In this document: positions 59,300 through 64,000 of the stretch, in pieces
How positions within the stretch are numbered: position 1 is the first letter of the stretch
How the letters are laid out: every line of letters begins with the position of its first letter
Notes under the pieces: model-generated
Database searches by the model: none
What the model was told of the DNA's origin: nothing
What the model saw: the letters and a program-made list of their open reading frames with translations, nothing else
Made by a program: the position numbers and the translations under genes
Assembly: GCA_002914805.1 (NCBI GenBank)
Contig: JXTB01000192.1
Coordinates: forward strand, 2,343-66,342
Direction: 5' to 3'
Origin: Parasponia andersonii
Taxonomy: Eukaryota; Streptophyta; Magnoliopsida; Rosales; Cannabaceae
Length of the DNA stretch: 64,000 nt

Positions 59300-60826
59300 T
59301 CATTGTTTTGCCTGGTGTACTATCACAACTGCCCTTCTTTAATTAATCTTTCGATTTCATCCTTCAAGACATAGCAGTTATTGATATCGTGTCCAATGTC
59401 ATTGTGATACTGGCAGAACTTGTTGGGATCAGGCCTCATTCTATCCCATTTTATCGGTTCTGGTTGATGATATCGCTCCTACTAGTTTGTGACCATATAG
59501 ATATGATCTATGGGTACGTTCAGTTTAGTATAGTTATTGAATCTCATGGGAGTTCTTGGAATCTCCTACTTTTTCTATTTGAGCTACTTCTCAGTTGATT
59601 GTTCGTTACTTCTTTTGTTTGACTTCTTGTTATTATTGTTGTTGGTTGTGGTCTCATCTTTAGCAGCGTTTTTTCCTCATTTCTTCTTCATCTTATGAAG
59701 ATTCTCGCGTGAAGATTCCACCCTCAAATGACGACCAACTCTTCGATAGAAGTCTTCAAGGGTTCTGCATTCTCGCTCAGGTAATTCTTCCCAGAGTTTA
59801 GTCTCCGGTTGCACCCCAGCCATCATTAGAGTTAAAACTCCCCCTTCAGGTGGGTTGTTGACCTTTGCCAACTCTGAGGTAAAGTGGTTGAGGTAAAATC
59901 GTAGATTTTCCTCCAGACCTTGCCGAATAGCAGACAGACTGACAAGTGGAATAGTAAAATTCTTCGCAGCGTAGAATTGCCTCAAGAACGCAGTCTGAAG
60001 TTGTTGTTAGGATGATATTGAACCAGATTTCAATCCTCGAAACCACTTTTTCGCTGCTCCTGTGATAGTTACAGCAAAACATCTGCAACACGAGATAATC
60101 GACATGATGGAGTTCCATCAGATTGTTGAAGTGATCCATATGATCCTGTGGATCAGTTTTCACATCAAAAGTGTTTATGATGGGAAGTTTGAATCCAACA
60201 GGTAAAACAGCAGCTTGAACTTTCTCACTGAATGGTGATTGACAATACCCATCAGCGAGCTCATCGGCCCCGCCAGCAAGGGTATCTAATGCGATCCTCA
60301 AATTATGAATATCGACTTTCGGAGGGAGAGTATTATCTCTTACTGGTGGCAAATGTGGGCTTTGATCATTATCACGATATAAGGCAAGTTGGTCAGGTAG
60401 AGTCTGCTGCGACCTTTGTGAAGATTCTAATATAATAGTGTGACGAGATCGACTTTGGTTGTTATGTTGCGATGTGGATCACTCATGACTACGTCGCTGT
60501 TCGAGATGTTGTCTCAGGTCTGCAGGATTCTGTCTCGACTCCCTGCTAATTCATTCAAAGACGATTCTCGATTGACGTTTTTGCTCGTTATTTAGACAAT
60601 CACGATTGACGGTTGCTCTCCGAGAAGGTTGTCTACGATCACAATCAGTACTCGAACTCTCAATACCAGAAACCAGAAGTAAGTCTGCGACCTTGCCTTT
60701 TCCCTTGGAGGTGCGATCTCTATGACGCTCCTGTCGGGCTCTGTGTTGGTCGCGGTACTCTGTCTCTAGAATCTGAATCCCTCTGTCAGGTAGTTGAGCA
60801 GGACGTTCGTGCTGTGGTGGAGTCAT
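59300..60826 (-). pseudogene. Tat-like gag remnant
   Basis: 60551-60826 is the charged N-terminal part (RHRDRTSKGKGK). 59846-60352 contains SPFSEKVQAAVLPVGFKLP, FDVKTDPQDHMDHFNNLMEL, then after a shift GAAKKWFRGLK-like text. 59677-59985 has RQFYAAKNFTIPLVSLSAIR and LEDFYRRVGRHLRVE. Near 59330-59420 a CQYHNDIGHD zinc-knuckle-like motif and CYVLKDEIERLI are readable, with stops just after. Confidence 0.85.
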
Positions 60827-61085
60827 AATCTGTCCCTCAGCAAATCGTTGTAGAGAATCATTAATCTGATTAGTGATTTACTAGAGGTTCGCCAGTGCCT
60901 CCTCCATGCGATCCTATCTCTAGACAATGTTTTATAGTACGGTCACGGCAAGCTGATCCTGAGCAGGATTGACCTGTGCAGCAGCAGTGCTTTGGGGAAA
61001 GTTTTGGCTAGTTCCGGCATTTCTGGTAGTGTTTCTAGTGTTTGCTATCGTTAAAGAAATGAAATTGACAAACTTTTTTGCTGGA

Positions 61086-61111
61086 ATAGCTCTCATTCTA
61101 GCGCTAATTAT
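61086..61111 (-). other. Primer binding site region of the Tat-like element
   Basis: Just inside the LTR end (minus strand ...CCTCCGTCA) the text reads ATAATTAGCGCTAGAATG, similar to the TTGGCGCTAGAAGGA wording seen after LTRs of Tat-lineage elements. Confidence 0.55.
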
Positions 61112-61735
61112 TGACGGAGGTTTCGTCAACAAGTAATTTAGGAAATTACAAGATGTGGTTTGGATATAAAAATGGTTGATAAATCAAAGCAAATAAGGAG
61201 AAAAGAATTTTATAGTGGTTTGGCCCCAAAAAAGATGAGTCTACGTCCACTGTTCTTCACTATTTTCTAGAGAATTACTAGAGTTTAAGTCTCAAGGTGA
61301 GAATCCCGAAAGAGAGTAGAGAGAAAATACAGAGTATAGCCCAAAATCAAAAATCTCCCTCTAACAATACTAAGCTCCCTTTATATAGGTGAGAGTAGTT
61401 CAAGGTTTCCCAATTGTGAAAACAGGTAAGTGTGTAATCAGAAAATACAATTCGAGTAATAATATAATTAGGTAATAATTTTAATGGACTGATTGATCGA
61501 TCTCCATTCAGAAACTTGTTTCTCTTTCTTTGTAGATTACTCGTTTGATAAAGTTCGATCTAGTTTCCTTTTCAAACTGATCGCACTTAACTCATTCAGA
61601 AGAGGTCGCACTTCGATCAGAAAAAATATCATTCGACCTGACACGTTCAACTTAGTCGCTAATTTTTCATTTCTGGCATTGACCAACATATAAGTTTTAG
61701 ACCGCGCAATAATATGTATGAAAAATTACGTAAAT
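61112..61735 (-). repeat. 5' LTR of the Tat-like element
   Basis: The end at 61112 is fixed by TGACGGAGGTTT (minus strand ends CGTCA). The other end is approximate, from the extent of similarity to 350-996. The minus strand carries a TATA box CCTATATAAAGGG around 61378-61390 and the CAGTGGACGTAG, CATCTTTTTTGGGG words shared with the other copy. A TCGCACTT-type block near 61560-61640 recurs in short form (GTGCGACC, GTGCGATC). Confidence 0.75.
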
Positions 61736-62735
61736 ATGCTTAAAAAAAGATGTATTTATGTACTTTTCCTTGAAGTAGTCATAAAAAGTCATTTTAGGCC
61801 GAAACTACTCCTACGCATGTCCAGATCCCTCGACACCATTATGGCGAGATTGTACCTTATTCATTCTCGGATCTCCGTGAGTCCTTTATCTGTATTACCA
61901 TAAAATTCGTATCTTGTTGTACTAGCAAAAAAAATAAATTAATATGGAAAAGCAATTGTTGGCATTGTTGCTTTAAAGCAAAAAACAAAAAACAAAAAAT
62001 AAAAGGCAATTGTTGCATGCGTCTTTTTCAGTCTGTTAATATGATATGTCGCTTTCTTGCATCTCTATTTATCTTCTATTCAGTATTATGAGCCTAGCTA
62101 ACCATTAACATTCATGGCTCTGGCTCAAGTTAACAGACACAAAGTAATAGCAGTGCCACCTAGAGAGAGAGAGAGTCCCTTGAAGCTGATGAGTCGTAAG
62201 ATAGAACTCATCCCATCAAGTCCTATATTTATTGCACGGGGCATTTACGAATCCATATACACCGCCCGGTAGCCTGCGGGCTCTTTTTCACTGGCTCAAG
62301 TCAACAAAATATATATTATATAAAAATTATAATATAGTGACAACAGACTATAATATAATTACGACTTGGACCCCACGTACCCCCCGAAGTAAAATATCGA
62401 TAGTAATGTTAATGCATGTACGAATAAAACCAAAGTGACATTAGATTCCATCCATAACGTCATTCGCCTTGAAATTGCACCTCGATCGAATTGCAAACTC
62501 CCCTAGATACTCTTTTTTTTGCTAACTTTTAGTAACATATATAAGTGACAAGCTTATAATTAATATTTGTGCTTCTCATATATAGACATGGTGTCCAAAC
62601 GGAAACGTAAAGAAACCATTAGGAGCAAACATATAAATTGGCACATACATATACATATATATATATATACACATATATTTTTTTAACATACATATTGCAA
62701 CATTTTTTTTATTATACGCTTTTTGCATATGCCAA
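61736..62735. other. Spacer between Tat-like element and XTH exon
   Basis: No gene recognised. Includes an AAACAAA run near 61979-62003, a GAGAGA tract at 62163-62174 and ATATATATAC near 62655-62672. It is the 3' flank of the XTH gene. Confidence 0.4.
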
Positions 62736-63132
62736 CTAGACCCTCAAATAGCACTCTTTAGGACGGCCCTGGGGGAATCGCTTGAGGTCAGTGCAATAGT
62801 TGTAAATCATGTAGTACTTTTGCACCCATCTAAGCCTCCTGCGGCTGCGGGGGTCCAGCCCTTGAGTCTGCCAAGCCCTGTTGGGTGGCGCCACGCGGTT
62901 GGTGGACATCTTAGCGCATCGAGACGAGACGCACGCATCGGCGTTGAAGTTCCGGTAGAAGGCCGTGAAGGGAGCTTTGGACCAATCGGTCTTCACTAGG
63001 CCTCCTCTGGTAGCCCATTGGTCCGCATTCCATAGGCTCGAGTAGAGCTTCATTGGTTGCTTGTTGGGGAACGGTACCCCTATTCTCTCCTCGTTGTTGA
63101 ATACTCTTATTGGGATGTTATCCACCAAGAAT
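62736..63132 (-). CDS. Xyloglucan endotransglucosylase/hydrolase, 3' exon (partial)
   Basis: XTH enzymes act in the cell wall, cutting and rejoining xyloglucan chains (GH16). This exon encodes the second half of the catalytic fold and the XET C-terminal domain: [57 protein letters not shown], then [20 protein letters not shown], then the end PKECYLRV and stop. About 132 residues are present out of the usual 280-300. The [13 protein letters not shown] wording fits group I/II, not group III. A likely acceptor AG precedes FLVDN (exon start near 63132, minus strand); the frame runs a few codons further to 63146. The exon with the active site (H-D/N-E-I-D-F-E) and the signal peptide is not found up to 64000, so it lies outside the window or is lost. 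The visible part has no stop or frameshift. Confidence 0.87.
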
Positions 63133-64000
63133 CTTGATATGATCATATGACCCAGCCATAACGTATTAGAATGTGTATATATATATATATATAGATATAC
63201 ATGGATAAATTAATCTCTTACTCTCTAAGAGAGTCTCATATAGTCATTAAACTTTAAATTATATTATATTACTTCTTAAATTATTAAAAATGTATAGTTT
63301 TAGTTTTTTTTTGTATTATATATTTTGTTTGAAACTTATTTGCACATAAGTTGCATTTCTAATTTTGTATATGTGATTTTAATAAAATATCATATTTTGG
63401 ATAGTTCTACACTATATTATTTGTATATGTGATTTTAATAAAATATCATATTTTGGATAGTTCTACACTACATTATTATCTAATGTGTAACTAATTTTTT
63501 GTCAATCAATTATCTTTTAACTATTTTAATTCATCTTCTAGTTCCTTTATAATACTAGACAATGCTTTTGGATACGAAATAAGTATAACAAAATAACAAA
63601 TGTGTTTATATACTCATTCAGTTAAAAATAAAACAAAATATACAACAAAAAAAACTAAAATAAATTTTTTTAATAATTTAAGGATGAAAATTATGTATTT
63701 TAAAATTTAAAAACTAAAGTAAGACATTTCCCATATAGATTAGGGACCTAACATGGTTATTATCCTATACATGATGTAAAAAGGAAAATTATTAAGAAAT
63801 TAAGATGTTACGGTAATTCAAAGCAATGCTATTTACTATCATCATTCTGAACTAATCATAGATTCATATGTCGATTTTAAGATTGACGGTCTCAAATAAT
63901 AACCTATACAATTTTTACATAATAAATTATACTAATTGGTTGAGAACTATGTGATAAATCATTAAAAAAGAAAAGTTGGTGAAACTCTTTTTTTGGTGAG
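63133..64000. other. AT-rich sequence upstream of the XTH exon
   Basis: Probably intron or intergenic DNA. It contains a TATATATATATATATA tract at 63175-63192 and a tandem duplication at 63365-63476. No XTH exon is readable. Confidence 0.45.
63365..63476. repeat. 56-bp tandem duplication
   Basis: TTGTATATGTGATTTTAATA, AAATATCATATTTTGGATAG and TTCTACACTA occur twice in tandem, starting at 63365 and 63421, with about one difference. This looks recent. Confidence 0.9.

Larger units (their letters stand above)
52456..61735 (-). mobile_element. Tat/Retand-like Ty3/gypsy element, 3' truncated
   Basis: Minus-strand order: LTR (61112-61735), PBS, gag, protease, RT, RNase H, integrase, then a region holding an opposite-strand ORF. 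The DNGS-type protease site, the RNase H of the archaeal-like type (LYVDGSSNENGDGGG) and the additional antisense ORF between integrase and the expected 3' LTR are features of the Tat lineage. No copy of the 61112-61735 LTR is found at the left end: LINE sequence begins near 52455. All coding blocks have stops or frameshifts. A related LTR lies at 350-996 in opposite orientation. Confidence 0.85.

Noticed and set aside
52456-61735. Endogenous pararetrovirus
   Set aside because: Has an LTR, a PBS, an integrase and gypsy-order domains; no movement-protein or coat-protein text is seen.

Overview
The window is nuclear DNA from a flowering plant, most likely a eudicot. It is AT-rich, its genes have introns with GT/AG borders, and it holds plant-type Ty3/gypsy elements, a LINE, a SINE and MITE-like elements next to genes of plant-specific families. 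The species cannot be told from the sequence. Host coding content is small: one intact SRG1-like 2-oxoglutarate/Fe(II) dioxygenase gene (9398-12555, minus, four exons, 375 residues), a decayed paralog (47145-49125, minus), an F-box/DUF295 pseudogene broken by an LTR (165-1978, plus), and the 3' exon of a xyloglucan endotransglucosylase/hydrolase gene (62736-63132, minus) whose catalytic exon lies outside the window or is lost.

Layout. 1-9.4 kb is gene debris and small elements: F-box pseudogene plus LTR piece, a decayed solo LTR, a SINE with an 11-bp target duplication, a long-TIR element, a short MITE, and pairs of AT-rich dispersed repeats. 9.4-12.6 kb is the intact dioxygenase gene. 12.6-17.5 kb is spacer with a GC-richer, LTR-like island (about 14.1-15.3 kb).

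17.5-41.0 kb is the dominant structure: a tandem array of a monomer of about 690 bp, with roughly 15 monomers right of the main insertion and decayed pieces on its left. Two elements landed inside monomers: a complete Athila-like Ty3/gypsy element (18281-29104, minus, target duplication ATAGG) and a solo LTR of 1654 bp (30319-31972, target duplication GTTTT). The order of events is therefore readable: array first, elements later.

41.5-45.7 kb is an internally deleted element with Tekay/Del-like LTRs and a gag remnant. 47.1-49.1 kb is the dioxygenase pseudogene. 50.0-52.5 kb is a minus-strand L1-type LINE split by the 3' end of another LTR element. 52.5-61.7 kb is a Tat/Retand-like gypsy element on the minus strand (gag, DNGS protease, RT, archaeal-type RNase H, integrase) with an opposite-strand, apparently intron-containing ORF of the 'putative gypsy type transposon' family, and no recognisable 3' LTR. 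A related LTR fragment in opposite orientation breaks the F-box pseudogene at the window start.

Function. The only host genes likely to make protein are the 9.4-12.6 kb dioxygenase and, if its upstream exons exist, the XTH gene. I see no operon-like or defence-like system. The least explained parts are the 690-bp satellite-like array and the antisense ORF in the Tat-like element. All retroelement coding regions carry stops or frameshifts.
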